Assembly: GCF_001427225.1 (NCBI RefSeq)
Contig: NZ_LMFH01000001.1
Coordinates: forward strand, 662,080 to 726,079
Source of the DNA: Lysobacter sp. Root494
GTDB taxonomy: Bacteria; Pseudomonadota; Gammaproteobacteria; Xanthomonadales; Xanthomonadaceae
DNA length: 64,000 bases
Reading direction: 5' to 3'
Shown: positions 26,616 to 35,629 of the stretch, in pieces
Layout of the letters: each line of letters begins with the position of its first letter
How positions within the stretch are numbered: position 1 is the stretch's first letter
Made by a program: the position numbers and the translations under genes
Notes under the pieces: generated by a model
The model's input: only the letters and a program-made list of their open reading frames with translations
Databases searched by the model: none
What the model was told of the DNA's origin: nothing

Positions 26616-27317
26616 TCACAATCGTGTGATGGCGCAGACGTAAACGACTTCGCACGCGCCCTGGCCGGTGTCGTCGCGCGTCATCGAACTGCGCCAGCGC
26701 CAGCCGTCGGGCGCCTGCGCTTCGACCAGCCAGCCGTCGATGCGCACGCGCTGCCCGGCTTCGACTTCGTCGAGTGCGGCGGCAATTTCACGGCTGCCCG
26801 GAATCATGTGCATGTTGGCCGCGGAACGGTCGATCTCGGACGGCGGAATCGGTGGCGTCCGGCCATAGCGATACCGATACCAGCGCCCGGATTGGGTGAT
26901 GTCCAGTTGCGACAGCACCGCGTCGTCGCGCATGCGGCCCCAGCCGAGGGCGAGATCAATCGGCGACAACTCGGCCTCGCGATCGGAACGGTAATCGCGA
27001 CGCGATAGCACGCGCGCATCGATGCTGAAGCCGGCGAGTGGCGTGAGCGTCGCGGCTTTCAGTCGGAACGGTACGAAGGAAGGCGGCAATGGTGACTGCC
27101 GTGGCGGATCCAAGGGCGGCACGAGGGGCGGCAACTGGCACGCGATCACCGGCGCCAGTGCATTGCGGGATTCCACCCGAGGGGCGGTTTGCGTCGCAGC
27201 GTCCGTCGCGGCTTCGACGCGTTCATAGCCCGCCGCCTTGCGCGGCGAGACCGGCGAATACCACCAGCCTGTCGCCGCGACCAGCACCAGCAATGCCAGC
27301 CACGCGCGGCTACTCAC
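26616..27317 (-). CDS. Unknown membrane-anchored protein coupled to oxyR
   Basis: A 233-residue protein with one N-terminal membrane helix (WLALLVLVAATGWWYSPV), a Pro-rich linker and a conserved-looking C-terminal domain. That domain contains LALGWGRMRDDAVLSQLDI, GRWYRYRYGRTPPIPPSEID, SANMHMIPGS and DGWRWRSSMTRDDTGQGACE. I recall such domains in many proteobacterial proteins without assigned function. The GTG start at 27317 overlaps the oxyR stop as GTGA. It therefore belongs to the oxyR transcript and may take part in peroxide stress, but nothing in the sequence shows a redox site. Confidence 0.75.
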   Translation of the reverse strand: MSSRAWLALLVLVAATGWWYSPVSPRKAAGYERVEAATDAATQTAPRVESRNALAPVIACQLPPLVPPLDPPRQSPLPPSFVPFRLKAATLTPLAGFSIDARVLSRRDYRSDREAELSPIDLALGWGRMRDDAVLSQLDITQSGRWYRYRYGRTPPIPPSEIDRSAANMHMIPGSREIAAALDEVEAGQRVRIDGWLVEAQAPDGWRWRSSMTRDDTGQGACEVVYVCAITRL

Positions 27318-28264
27318 GCCTTCGCCCTTGCGTTCTTCTTCTTCACCGGCAAGGCCGGCGCGGGAGGCGTTAGCAGTGACGCGGGCAGCTTGCGCAGCTC
27401 CGCCGCCATCTGCTTCAGGAAGTCGCCCATCGCCGAACTGCGCCGCCACACCATCGCGATCTCGCGATGCGGCGGCTCGCCGCGGAAGGTCAGCAAGCGG
27501 ATGTCGGGCGAGGCAGGCACCGGCGGTTGCACGGCGAGCATCGGCAGCAGGGTGATGCCCACGCCAGCGGCGACCATCTGCCGCAGTGTTTCCAGCGAGG
27601 TCGCACGGAAGCCATCGCGTTCGTCGGCGCCGGCCATGCGGCAGACATCGAGCGCCTGGTCGCGCAGGCAATGGCCTTCCTCGAGCAGGAGCAGGTGCTG
27701 GTGGTCGAGGTCGCCCATGTCGAGTGCGGAATACGCGGCCAGCGAATGCTGTTGCGGCACGGCGAGCACGAAGGGTTCGTCGAACAGCGGCTCGACATGC
27801 AGCTGGTCGTCGTGGATCGGCAACGCAAGCAGCCCCGCATCGAGGCGGCCGTCGCGCAGACGCGCGAGGATCTGGTCGGTCTTTTCTTCGACCAGCAGCA
27901 GCTCCAGTCGCGGGAAACGCTTGCGCAGGTTCGGCACGACATGCGGCAACAGATACGGCCCGAGCGTCGGGAACAGGCCCAGCCGAACCGTACCGGCTTC
28001 GGGGTCCTGGCTGCGGCGCGCGATCTGCGTCATCTGGTCGACGTCGCTGATCACCTTGCGTGCGCGTTCGGCGATCTCGCGCCCGACCGGCGTCAGCATC
28101 ACCTTGCGCGGTGCGCGTTCCACCAGGGCGACGCCGAGTTCGTCCTCGAGCTTGCGGATCTGCGTGGACAGCGTCGGCTGGCTGACGAAGCTCGCCGCGG
28201 CCGCGCGGCCGAAGTGCTTGTGGTCGGCGAGGGCGACGAGGTATTTGAGGTCGCGCAGGTTCAT
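27314..28264 (-). CDS. oxyR: Peroxide-sensing LysR regulator OxyR
   Basis: A 316-residue LysR-type activator. The winged helix is in MNLRDLKYLVALADHKHFGR, quoted in part, with SQPTLSTQIRKLEDELG as recognition region. The two redox cysteines are C199 and C208 in EGHCLRDQALDVCRMAG, at the same numbers as in E. coli OxyR, so disulfide sensing should be intact. It lies downstream of ahpF on the same strand, separated by a 245-base region of inverted repeats. Targets should include the ahpC promoter at 31.0 kb. The C-terminus ends in a Lys-rich tail (VKKKNARAKA). Confidence 0.96.
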   Translation of the reverse strand: MNLRDLKYLVALADHKHFGRAAAASFVSQPTLSTQIRKLEDELGVALVERAPRKVMLTPVGREIAERARKVISDVDQMTQIARRSQDPEAGTVRLGLFPTLGPYLLPHVVPNLRKRFPRLELLLVEEKTDQILARLRDGRLDAGLLALPIHDDQLHVEPLFDEPFVLAVPQQHSLAAYSALDMGDLDHQHLLLLEEGHCLRDQALDVCRMAGADERDGFRATSLETLRQMVAAGVGITLLPMLAVQPPVPASPDIRLLTFRGEPPHREIAMVWRRSSAMGDFLKQMAAELRKLPASLLTPPAPALPVKKKNARAKA

Positions 28265-28284
28265 GCGGGGATGGTAGCGGGAAA

Positions 28285-28487
28285 CTTCCCTCGCCCCGCT
28301 TGCGGGAGAGGGTGCCCGAAGGGCGGGTGAGGGGAGGCGAGCGCAGCGAGTTGCTTTTGCGGTTGTTGCACGTCGCAGAAGCTAAAGCAGCTCGCTGCGC
28401 TCGCTCCCCTCACACCCCAAGAGTGCTTCCTTCGGGCGTCTGCCCTTCGGGCATCTTCTCCCCGCAAGCGGGGAGAAGAGGGCGTCC
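28285..28487. repeat. Inverted pair of intergenic repeats between ahpF and oxyR
   Basis: One hairpin unit (CCCTCGCCCCGCTTGCGGG with GTGCCCGAAGGGCGGGTGAG, from 28,287) faces a second in the opposite direction (CTTCTCCCCGCAAGCGGGGA near 28,455). Between them GGGGAGGCGAGCGCAGCGAG (28330-28349) pairs with CTCGCTGCGCTCGCTCCCC (28391-28409). The whole can fold as a large cruciform or stable RNA stem. Confidence 0.78.
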
Positions 28488-28509
28488 ATGTGAGTAGAGA
28501 AGAAGTTGG

Positions 28510-30093
28510 CTACGCCGCCTGCTGCTGCTCTTCCGGCGCACTCGTGCGAATCAGGAAATCGAACGCACTCAGCGCCGCTGCGCATCCCGCGCCCATCGCG
28601 ATCACGATCTGCTTGTACGGCACCGTCGTGGCGTCGCCCGCCGCGAACACGCCAGGGACCGACGTCCCGCCGCGCTCGTCGATGACGATCTCGCCGCGCG
28701 GCGACAGCTCCAGCGAACCCTTGAGCCACTCGGTATTCGGCAGCAGGCCGATCTGCACGAAGATGCCTTCGAGTTCGATCGTGCGCGATTCGCCGCTGTT
28801 GCGATCCTTGTAGACCAGGCCGGTAACGCGGTTGCCGTCGCCAAGCACTTCGGTGGTCTGTCCGCTGACAACGACGTCGACGTTAGGCAGGCTGCGCAGC
28901 TTGCGTTGCAGGACTTCGTCGGCGCGCAGCTTGCTGTCGAACTCGATCAGGGTGACGTGGGAAACGATGCCGGCGAGGTCGATCGCGGCTTCCACGCCGG
29001 AGTTGCCGCCGCCGATCACCGCCACGCGCTTGCCCTTGAACAGCGGGCCATCGCAGTGCGGGCAGTAGGCCACGCCCTTGTTGCGGTACTGGTCTTCGCC
29101 CGGCACGTTCATCTGCCGCCAGCGCGCGCCGGTACTCAGCACGACCGACTTCGCCTTGAGCGATGCGCCGCCTTCCAGCTGCACTTCGATCAGGTCGCCG
29201 GGCTGCTTGCCGGGCACGAGCTTGCTCGCGCGCTGCAGGTTCATCACGTCGACTTCGTATTCGCGCACATGCTGCTCCAGCGCCACCGCAAGCTTCGGGC
29301 CCTCGGTATAGGCGACGGAAACGAAGTTCTCGATCGCCATCGTGTCGAGCACCTGGCCACCGAAACGCTCGGACGCGACGCCGGTGCGGATGCCCTTGCG
29401 CGCGGCGTAGATCGCCGCCGCGGCGCCGGCGGGGCCACCGCCGACCACGAGCACGTCGAACACGTCCTTCTTCGCGATCTGTTCGGCAGCGCGCGCGGCG
29501 GCGCCGGTGTCGAGCTTCGCGACGATCTGCTCGACGCTCATGCGGCCGACCTCGAACAGCTCGCCATTGAGGAGCACGGTCGGCACCGACATGATCTCGC
29601 GCGCCTGCACTTCGTCCTGGTACATCGCGCCGTCGATGGCGACGTGGGTGATGTTCGGATTGAGCACGCTCATCAGGTTGAGCGCCTGCACGGTGTCCGG
29701 GCAGCTCTGGCAGGAGAGCGACATGAAGGTTTCGAACCTGAAATCGCCTTCGAGATCACGCACCTGGTTGGCGACGTCTTCCTCGATCTTCGGCGGATGG
29801 CCGCCGACCTGCAGCAGCGCGAGCACCAGCGAGGTGAATTCGTGGCCGAGCGGAATGCCGGCGAAACGCACTTCGATGTCGGTGCCGCGGCGCGCGATGG
29901 CGAACGACGGCTTGCGTGCGTCGTCGTCGGCACGGCGGTAACTGATCTTGTCGGACATCGAGGCGATGTCGTGCAGCAGCGCTTCGAGTTCGCGCGAGTT
30001 CTCGCTGTCGTCCAGCGAGGCGACGAGTTCGATCGGCTGCTGCAGGCGGGTCAGGTAGGCCTGCAGTTGGGTTTTCAGGTCGGCGTCGAGCAT
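28510..30093 (-). CDS. ahpF: Alkyl hydroperoxide reductase subunit F
   Basis: A 527-residue flavoprotein that passes electrons from NADH to AhpC. The N-terminal double-thioredoxin domain has one active pair, C128/C131 in SLSCQSCPD. The FAD domain starts with [20 protein letters not shown] (~211-230). The thioredoxin-reductase-like pair is C344/C347 in AYCPHCDGP, followed by the NAD-binding [16 protein letters not shown]. The ATG at 30093 matches the family start [10 protein letters not shown]. ahpC lies upstream on the same strand with a 292-base gap. Confidence 0.97.
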   Translation of the reverse strand: MLDADLKTQLQAYLTRLQQPIELVASLDDSENSRELEALLHDIASMSDKISYRRADDDARKPSFAIARRGTDIEVRFAGIPLGHEFTSLVLALLQVGGHPPKIEEDVANQVRDLEGDFRFETFMSLSCQSCPDTVQALNLMSVLNPNITHVAIDGAMYQDEVQAREIMSVPTVLLNGELFEVGRMSVEQIVAKLDTGAAARAAEQIAKKDVFDVLVVGGGPAGAAAAIYAARKGIRTGVASERFGGQVLDTMAIENFVSVAYTEGPKLAVALEQHVREYEVDVMNLQRASKLVPGKQPGDLIEVQLEGGASLKAKSVVLSTGARWRQMNVPGEDQYRNKGVAYCPHCDGPLFKGKRVAVIGGGNSGVEAAIDLAGIVSHVTLIEFDSKLRADEVLQRKLRSLPNVDVVVSGQTTEVLGDGNRVTGLVYKDRNSGESRTIELEGIFVQIGLLPNTEWLKGSLELSPRGEIVIDERGGTSVPGVFAAGDATTVPYKQIVIAMGAGCAAALSAFDFLIRTSAPEEQQQAA

Positions 30094-30349
30094 GGGAACC
30101 CCACGAAAATGCGAAAAGGAAGGAAGGCGGTGCGGATCGTCGATCGACGCACGCCAGCGCGGCGCTGCATGCGCGGCATCGGGCAGATGCTTGCAGGAGC
30201 GGCCGCGTCGCGACGGAAGAGCCCGGGGGAGGGAGGTCAGCTTCCCTGGCGCGCTGCGGCGCGTTCGACGCCGCCGCACGCCAGATCAATCGCGGCGCAG
30301 CCGCTGATGCAAGCATCCGCGGGCCGTCGCGGTGCACGGCCCGGGGAGT

Positions 30350-30377
30350 GCGGAGCCTTCTACGAAGAAGGCTCCGC
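30350..30377. promoter_or_regulatory. Hairpin between ahpC and ahpF
   Basis: A perfect 12-bp stem (30350-30361 with 30366-30377) with a 4-base loop begins 9 bases after the ahpC stop. No T run follows on the minus strand, so it is more likely an RNA-stabilising or partial attenuator hairpin that would raise ahpC over ahpF. A second stem (CGGGCCGT with ACGGCCCG) lies at about 30,320-30,342. I see nothing else in the 292-base gap. Confidence 0.6.
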
Positions 30378-30385
30378 GGTGACGC

Positions 30386-30949
30386 TCAGATCTTGCCGAC
30401 CAGGTCCAGCGACGGCTTGATGCTCTTCTCGCCTTCGTGCCACTTGGCCGGGCAGACCTCGCCCGGATGCGAAGCGACGAACTGGGCGGCCTTCAGCTTG
30501 CGCAGCGTCTCGCTGACGTCGCGGGCGATGGCGTTGTCGTGGATTTCCAGCGTCTTGATCACGCCGTCCGGATTGATGATGAAGGTGCCGCGCAGCGCAA
30601 GGCCTTCCTCATCGATGTGCACGTCGAACGCGCGGGTCAGCTGGTGGGTCGGGTCGCCGACCAGCGGGAACTGCGCCTTGCCGACGGCCGGCGAGGTTTC
30701 GTGCCACACCTTGTGCGAGAAGTGCGTGTCGGTGGTGACGATGTAGACCTCGGCGCCGGCCTTCTGGAACTCGGCGTAGTTGTTCGCCGCGTCTTCCACT
30801 TCGGTCGGGCAATTGAAGGTGAAGGCGGCGGGCATGAAGATCACCACCGACCACTTGCCCTTCAGGGTGGCGTCGGTCACTTCGATGAACTTGCCGTTGT
30901 GGAAAGCCTGGGTCTTGAACGGCTTGACTTGGGTGTTGATCAGGGACAT
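30386..30949 (-). CDS. ahpC: Alkyl hydroperoxide reductase subunit C (peroxiredoxin)
   Basis: A 187-residue typical 2-Cys peroxiredoxin of the AhpC/Prx1 class. The peroxidatic cysteine is C47 in AAFTFNCPTEVED and the resolving cysteine C166 in HPGEVCPAKWHEG, as in E. coli AhpC (187 residues). It reduces H2O2 and organic peroxides with AhpF as reductant. The ATG at 30949 gives the family start MSLINTQVKPF. The upstream region has OxyR-like elements, consistent with peroxide induction. Confidence 0.98.
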   Translation of the reverse strand: MSLINTQVKPFKTQAFHNGKFIEVTDATLKGKWSVVIFMPAAFTFNCPTEVEDAANNYAEFQKAGAEVYIVTTDTHFSHKVWHETSPAVGKAQFPLVGDPTHQLTRAFDVHIDEEGLALRGTFIINPDGVIKTLEIHDNAIARDVSETLRKLKAAQFVASHPGEVCPAKWHEGEKSIKPSLDLVGKI

Positions 30950-31009
30950 TGCGTTTTTCGTCCGTGGTTGAGGATGGGTGGAAACCTTGAAAGGGGATGC
31001 TATGCCCGC

Positions 31010-31062
31010 CAATCGAATTGATCAATTCGATTGATGTTATTGATGCAATAGCGATTGCCTAT
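31010..31062 (-). promoter_or_regulatory. ahpC promoter region with 24-bp palindrome and OxyR-like half site
   Basis: A 24-bp perfect palindrome, half CAATCGAATTGA, spans 31010-31033. ATAG-N7-CTAT, the core of an OxyR half site, lies at 31048-31062. On the minus strand TTGATC inside the palindrome and TAGCAT 17 bases further form a plausible -35/-10 pair about 45 bases before the ahpC start. The half site lies just upstream of the -35, as expected for an activator. The second OxyR half site is not clear. Confidence 0.65.
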
Positions 31063-31163
31063 CGCTGGCGATCGCGGTCGGACGCCGGGGTGATTGTCCG
31101 GATCCATCGTTTCGCGGGCGTGTGCGGCCGGGTTTGGCACGGGTGGGCCGCTACCATTCGCCG

Positions 31164-32009
31164 ATGGAATCCCAGACCGCCCGCGCTCGACGCCTCGATG
31201 ACCTGCTGCAGGACGCGCGCAAGCGGATCGAGGCGATCGATGCCGAGTTCCTGCTCGTGCATGTGCTGCGGAAGCCGCGCAGCTGGTTGTTCGCGCACCG
31301 CGACGACCTTGCTCCGGACGAAGCGGCCGCTGCTTTCCGCGCCCTCGTCAGCAGGCGGGCGGCGGGAGAACCGGTGGCCTATCTCACCGGCCAGCGTGGC
31401 TTCTGGCGCTTCGACCTGGCGGTGTCGCCGGCGACCCTGATTCCGCGCCCGGAGACCGAACTGCTGGTCGAGCTCGCCTTGGAGCGGCTGGCGGGCGACC
31501 GGCCGCTGCGCATCGCCGACCTCGGCACTGGCAGCGGCGCGATCGGGCTGGCGCTTGCCTTCGAACGCCCGCTTGCGCAGGTGGTCGCGACCGACGCGAG
31601 TGCCGCCGCGCTCGACGTCGCGCGCGCGAATGCCGCCGCGCTGCAGTTGCGCAACGTGGAATTCCGCGAAGGCGACTGGTTCGCGCCGCTGGCCGGCGAA
31701 CGCTTCGACCTGATCGCGAGCAACCCGCCTTACGTCGCGCTCGGCGATCCGCACCTGGACGAAGGCGACCTGCGCTTCGAACCTGCTTCGGCACTGTCGT
31801 CCGGCGCCGATGGCTTCGATGCGCTGCGCGCCATCACCAGCCGCGCGCCCGCTCACCTCGGCGAGGACGGCTGGTTGCTGGTCGAGCATGGCTGGGACCA
31901 GGGAGCGACCGTGCGCGACCTCTTCGCCGCGGTCGGGTTCATTGAGGTGGAAACCGCGCGCGATCTCGAAGGACGCGACCGCGTCACGCTCGGTTGCTGG
32001 CCGGGGTGA
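31164..32009 (+). CDS. prmC: Peptide chain release factor N5-glutamine methyltransferase
   Basis: A 281-residue SAM-dependent methyltransferase that methylates the GGQ glutamine of release factors 1 and 2. Landmarks are the N-terminal helical domain, FYGRRF-equivalent [30 protein letters not shown], the SAM motif [15 protein letters not shown] and the catalytic NPPY at 187-190. Length is typical (277-285). The ATG at 31164 is chosen over an upstream GTG-type frame extension because of the family start. It is divergent from ahpC. Confidence 0.95.
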   Translation: MESQTARARRLDDLLQDARKRIEAIDAEFLLVHVLRKPRSWLFAHRDDLAPDEAAAAFRALVSRRAAGEPVAYLTGQRGFWRFDLAVSPATLIPRPETELLVELALERLAGDRPLRIADLGTGSGAIGLALAFERPLAQVVATDASAAALDVARANAAALQLRNVEFREGDWFAPLAGERFDLIASNPPYVALGDPHLDEGDLRFEPASALSSGADGFDALRAITSRAPAHLGEDGWLLVEHGWDQGATVRDLFAAVGFIEVETARDLEGRDRVTLGCWPG

Positions 32010-32122
32010 TGCGATCGCCGCGATGACAGCCTTCAGTCTCTTCCGCTAAATCGGCCATCGGCCGCAGGTTCGCCGGGCGAGGCCCGCCCTACAATTTCCA
32101 CTTCATCGCACGAGTGAATCCC

Positions 32123-33064
32123 ATGCGCACGCTCTTCCCCGAGATCCAGCCGTTCGACAGCGGCACGTTGAAGGTCGACGACCGCCACACGCTCTACTAC
32201 GAGCAGTGCGGCAATCCGAACGGCAAGCCGGTGGTGATGCTGCATGGCGGACCGGGCGCGGGCTGCAGCGACAAGATGCGCCGCTTCCACGATCCGGCGA
32301 AGTACCGCATCGTCCTGTTCGACCAGCGCGGCAGTGGTCGCTCGACGCCGCACGCGGACCTCGTCGGCAATACGACGTGGGATCTGGTCGCCGACATCGA
32401 GAAGCTGCGCGCGAAGCTGGGCATCGAACGCTGGCAGGTGTTTGGCGGTTCGTGGGGCTCGACGCTCGCACTGGCGTACGCGGAAACGCACCCGGAGCGC
32501 GTGACCGAGCTGTTGCTGCGCGGCATCTTCATGCTGCGCCGCTGGGAACTGGAATGGTTCTACCAGGAAGGCGCATCGCGCCTGTTCCCCGATGCCTGGG
32601 AGCACTACATCGCCGCGATCCCGCCGGTGGAACGCCACGACCTGATCTCCGCCTTTGGGCGCCGGCTCACGTCCAGCGACGAAGCCACGCGCCTGGCTGC
32701 CGCGCGGGCATGGAGCGTGTGGGAGGGCGCGACCAGCTTCCTGCATGTCGACCCGGATTTCGTCTCGGGCCACGAGGACGCAGCCTTTGCGCTCGCCTTC
32801 GCGCGCATCGAGAACCACTACTTCGTCAATGGCGGTTTCTTCGAAGTCGAGGACCAGCTGCTGCGCGACGCACACCGCATCGCCGATATCCCCGGCGTGA
32901 TCGTGCACGGCCGTTACGACGTGGTCTGCCCGATCCAGAACGCGTGGGACCTGCACAAGGCGTGGCCGAAGGCGGATCTCGTCATCTCGCCGGCGGCGGG
33001 ACATTCGGCGTTCGAGGCCGAGAACATCGACGCGCTGGTGGCAGCGACGGAACGGTTTGGCTGA
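32123..33064 (+). CDS. pip: Proline iminopeptidase
   Basis: A 313-residue alpha/beta hydrolase that removes N-terminal proline from peptides. HGGPGAGCS (41-49) forms the oxyanion hole, GGSWGST carries the nucleophile S110, and the Asp and His are expected in GRYDVVCP and AAGHSAFE. The FDQRGSGRSTPHA segment and the cap domain are typical of family S33 proline iminopeptidases. The ATG at 32123 is preferred; an in-frame GTG lies 3 codons upstream. It follows prmC after 113 bases. Confidence 0.95.
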   Translation: MRTLFPEIQPFDSGTLKVDDRHTLYYEQCGNPNGKPVVMLHGGPGAGCSDKMRRFHDPAKYRIVLFDQRGSGRSTPHADLVGNTTWDLVADIEKLRAKLGIERWQVFGGSWGSTLALAYAETHPERVTELLLRGIFMLRRWELEWFYQEGASRLFPDAWEHYIAAIPPVERHDLISAFGRRLTSSDEATRLAAARAWSVWEGATSFLHVDPDFVSGHEDAAFALAFARIENHYFVNGGFFEVEDQLLRDAHRIADIPGVIVHGRYDVVCPIQNAWDLHKAWPKADLVISPAAGHSAFEAENIDALVAATERFG

Positions 33065-33135
33065 GGTTGTGTGCGCTTGCGCGCCGGGCGGGCGTGTGCA
33101 GACGCGACGCCGCCCATGCTCCGCTCTTGTTTTTT

Positions 33136-33250
33136 GCTCGTCATTCCCGCGAAGGCGGGAATCCAGTGACTTTCGTGAATTAGCGGAAGATCTGGCGCAG
33201 GAAGCCAGAGCCAAAGTCACTGGATTCCCGCTTTCGCGGGAATGACGAGC
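33136..33250. repeat. 115-bp inverted repeat of the GTCATTCCCGCGAA type
   Basis: Arms 33136-33173 and 33213-33250 pair at 37 of 38 positions (start GCTCGTCATTCCCGCGAAGG). Each arm is itself a small hairpin (TTCCCGCGAAGGCGGGAA). It lies between convergent pip and nudE and can act as a two-way terminator. A related element lies at 47.5 kb. This sequence type is common between genes of xanthomonads. Confidence 0.88.
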
Positions 33251-33304
33251 GGGACAAAAAGAAGGCGAAAGGCCCGGAAACCGGAAAACGAAACGAAAGC
33301 GGGC

Positions 33305-33874
33305 TCACGTTTCCGCCGGCGACCCATCCGGATTCCGCTCCAGCATCCACAGTCCCGCCCACAGCTTCATGTCGAGCTCGTAGCCCTCGCGCTGCTTCTG
33401 CACCAGCCACGCCGGTGCCTGCGTGCGCGGCACTTCGTGCACGGTGATGCCTTCGCCGTCGACACCGCCGCCGTTGCCGACGCGCCGGAGCTGCGTGGCG
33501 CGGACGAAGGCGATGCGTTCGTTGCTCATGCCGGCCGACGTTGGGCCGGTGAGGAGTACTTCGACCTTGCCGGCTTCCCAGCCGGTTTCCTCGATCAGTT
33601 CGCGCGCGGCGGCCGATTCGAAGGTGTCGTGCGAGTGGTGGTCGCCGACCAGGCCGGCGGGCATTTCGATCGTGCGTTGGCCCAGCGGCACGCGGTACTG
33701 CTCGACGAAGAGGACGTTGTCCTCGGGCGTGGCGGCGATGATGATCACCGCCATGCCGTTGCCGTGCGCGCGCTCGGCGAATTCCCAGCGGCCGCGGCGT
33801 TTGAGCCGCATCCATTCGCCGTCGTAGAGGGTTTCGATAGGCTGGTCTTCGGCTTCGTGGCGTTCTTGCGTCAT
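33305..33874 (-). CDS. nudE: ADP-compound NUDIX hydrolase, NudE type
   Basis: A 189-residue NUDIX hydrolase. The Nudix helix reads SAAARELIEETGWEAGKVEV and is preceded by EMPAGLVGD; the first glycine-to-Glu spacing of the consensus is loosened by GDHHSHDTFE, but the REL-EE core is intact. NudE-type enzymes hydrolyse ADP-ribose, NADH and related compounds. The start at 33874 gives MTQERHEAEDQPIETLYDGEW. The symbol is a family-level guess; other ADP-sugar hydrolases (NudF-like) are close. Confidence 0.8.
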   Translation of the reverse strand: MTQERHEAEDQPIETLYDGEWMRLKRRGRWEFAERAHGNGMAVIIIAATPEDNVLFVEQYRVPLGQRTIEMPAGLVGDHHSHDTFESAAARELIEETGWEAGKVEVLLTGPTSAGMSNERIAFVRATQLRRVGNGGGVDGEGITVHEVPRTQAPAWLVQKQREGYELDMKLWAGLWMLERNPDGSPAET

Positions 33875-34003
33875 GCCGCGATGCTACCGCGCCGCGATCA
33901 ATTTTCCGCGACGATGGAGTGAGCGCGCCGCAGCGCGGGGGGAAACTCGCCGGCCAGGGACCACGTGCCCAGGTCGCAATGCGGCGACCAGGCAACACGG
34001 GCC

Positions 34004-34918
34004 CTATGCCGTCGCGTATTCCAGCCCTGCCGCGGCATGCAGGCGCCGTCGCGTCATCGGGCCGAAGCGCAGCACTTCGCACAGGGTGGCAAGCATCGCC
34101 GCATCGGCATTGCCGCGTACGAAATGGCCATCGTCGAGCGGCGCGTTCAGCGCGATCGTCGTGAGCTGGCGCCACAGCAACGCCTGCTCGCGATGTTCGC
34201 GCAGCTTCACGGCTATCCCCGCCGCGCCACGCAGGCGCAGATACGGGACTTCATCGATGCGCGCGAGCAATGCATCCAGCGTGCCGAAGTGCGCGAGCAA
34301 CACCGCCGCTGTCTTCGCGCCCACGCCAGGCACGCCGGGGATGTTGTCGACCGCATCGCCGGTGAGCGCGAGGTAGTCGGCGATCTGGTGTGCGTGCACG
34401 CCGTGGCGGTCCTTCACGCCGCTGGCGGTCCAGCGCTGGTCTCGCGCGTAGTCCCATTGTTCGTCGCCTTCGATGAGCAACTGCGAGAGATCCTTGTCGG
34501 CCGACACGATCACGCCCCGGAAGCCATGCGCACGTTGCCGCGCCAGCGCCGAACCGATCAGGTCGTCGGCTTCGTAATCGTTGTGCGCGAGCACCGCGAA
34601 ACCGAGCGCAATGCACAACGCCTTGCAGTGCGCGAACTGGCGCTTGAGCTCGTCGGGCGCCGGATCGCGATTGGCCTTGTAGGCCGGATACAGCGCGTTG
34701 CGGAAGCAGGAATCCAGGGCCTCGTCGAACGCGATCGCGATGTGCTGCGGCTTCGTGCGATCCAGCAGTTCGAGCAGGAAGCGGGCGAAGCCATGGACGG
34801 CATTGGCGGGCCAGCCGTCGGCGTCGCGGAATTCGTCCGGCATCGAATGCCAGGCACGGAAGACGTACATGCTGGCGTCGACGAGGTGGAGTGGACGCAC
34901 CGAGGTCTCCGCCGTCAT
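34004..34918 (-). CDS. 5'-3' exonuclease / flap endonuclease, ExoIX type
   Basis: A 304-residue nuclease of the PIN/FEN fold: the N-terminal LHLVDASMYVFRAWHS, the acid cluster IAFDEALDSCFR, DYEADDLIGSALA and VSADKDLSQLL, and the helix-hairpin-helix GDAVDNIPGVPGVGAKTAA. This is the domain seen in the N-terminus of DNA polymerase I and in Xni/ExoIX. Its ATG overlaps the nitroreductase stop as ATGA. The acidic metal ligands appear intact, unlike some Xni proteins, so it should be active. Confidence 0.9.
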   Translation of the reverse strand: MTAETSVRPLHLVDASMYVFRAWHSMPDEFRDADGWPANAVHGFARFLLELLDRTKPQHIAIAFDEALDSCFRNALYPAYKANRDPAPDELKRQFAHCKALCIALGFAVLAHNDYEADDLIGSALARQRAHGFRGVIVSADKDLSQLLIEGDEQWDYARDQRWTASGVKDRHGVHAHQIADYLALTGDAVDNIPGVPGVGAKTAAVLLAHFGTLDALLARIDEVPYLRLRGAAGIAVKLREHREQALLWRQLTTIALNAPLDDGHFVRGNADAAMLATLCEVLRFGPMTRRRLHAAAGLEYATA

Positions 34919-35505
34919 GGCGCCCATACCGTGAACAGGTCGTGCGGATCGGGTCGCTCGCGTTCGGGCGCTTCCAGTTTCGGCGTGCCGATGTGGATGA
35001 AGCCGGTGACGTGTTCGTGTTCGCCCAATCCGAGCCAGCGCTTCACTTCGCTGTCGTACGCGGGCCAGCCGGTGAGCCATTGGGCGCCGAAGCCGAATGC
35101 CTGCGCGGCCTGCAGCAAGGCGAAGCAGACGCAGCCGGCGCTGAGCAGGCGTTCCTGTTCGGGAATCTTCGCGTGCGGGCCGAGTTGCGCGATCACCGCG
35201 ATCACGAGTGGGGCATGCGAGAAGCGCATGCGGTCCTTTTCCACCGCGGCTTCCCCCGCCCCAGGGTCGCGTTCGAGGCCGCGCGCAGCCAGCCGGTCGC
35301 CGAGCAGCTGGCGTGCATCGCCCCGGATCGCGAGGAAGCGCCACGGCGTGAGCTTGCCGTGGTCGGGCACGCGCACCGCGGATTCCAGCATCCGCATCAG
35401 CGTCGCCTCATCCGGTGCCGGTTCCCCCAGCTGCTTGGCGGGAACCGACCGGCGGGCATCGAGCAGCCTGAGGACGGAAGCGGAGTCAAAAGGGTTATGA
35501 GACAT
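34915..35505 (-). CDS. Nitroreductase family protein, YdjA-like
   Basis: A 196-residue FMN-dependent oxidoreductase with the short-nitroreductase pattern: LLDARRSVPAKQL, SAVRVPDHGKLTPWRFLAIRG (FMN binding, quoted in part), GCVCFALLQAAQAFGFGAQW and the late FIHIGTPK. E. coli YdjA is the nearest well-known relative (183 residues). Physiological substrate unknown. It is the first gene of a two-gene operon with the ExoIX-type nuclease. Confidence 0.9.
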   Translation of the reverse strand: MSHNPFDSASVLRLLDARRSVPAKQLGEPAPDEATLMRMLESAVRVPDHGKLTPWRFLAIRGDARQLLGDRLAARGLERDPGAGEAAVEKDRMRFSHAPLVIAVIAQLGPHAKIPEQERLLSAGCVCFALLQAAQAFGFGAQWLTGWPAYDSEVKRWLGLGEHEHVTGFIHIGTPKLEAPERERPDPHDLFTVWAP

Positions 35506-35629
35506 CAGTCACAGATCGGAAAGTAAGGGCAGAAGCTGACACATCCCGACACTATGCTGCGGAAAAGGTCGCAAAGTGTCGCCGGCGTCGGTTCCCGGCG
35601 GCATCGGCAAATCGGGGAAGGGCGAACAC

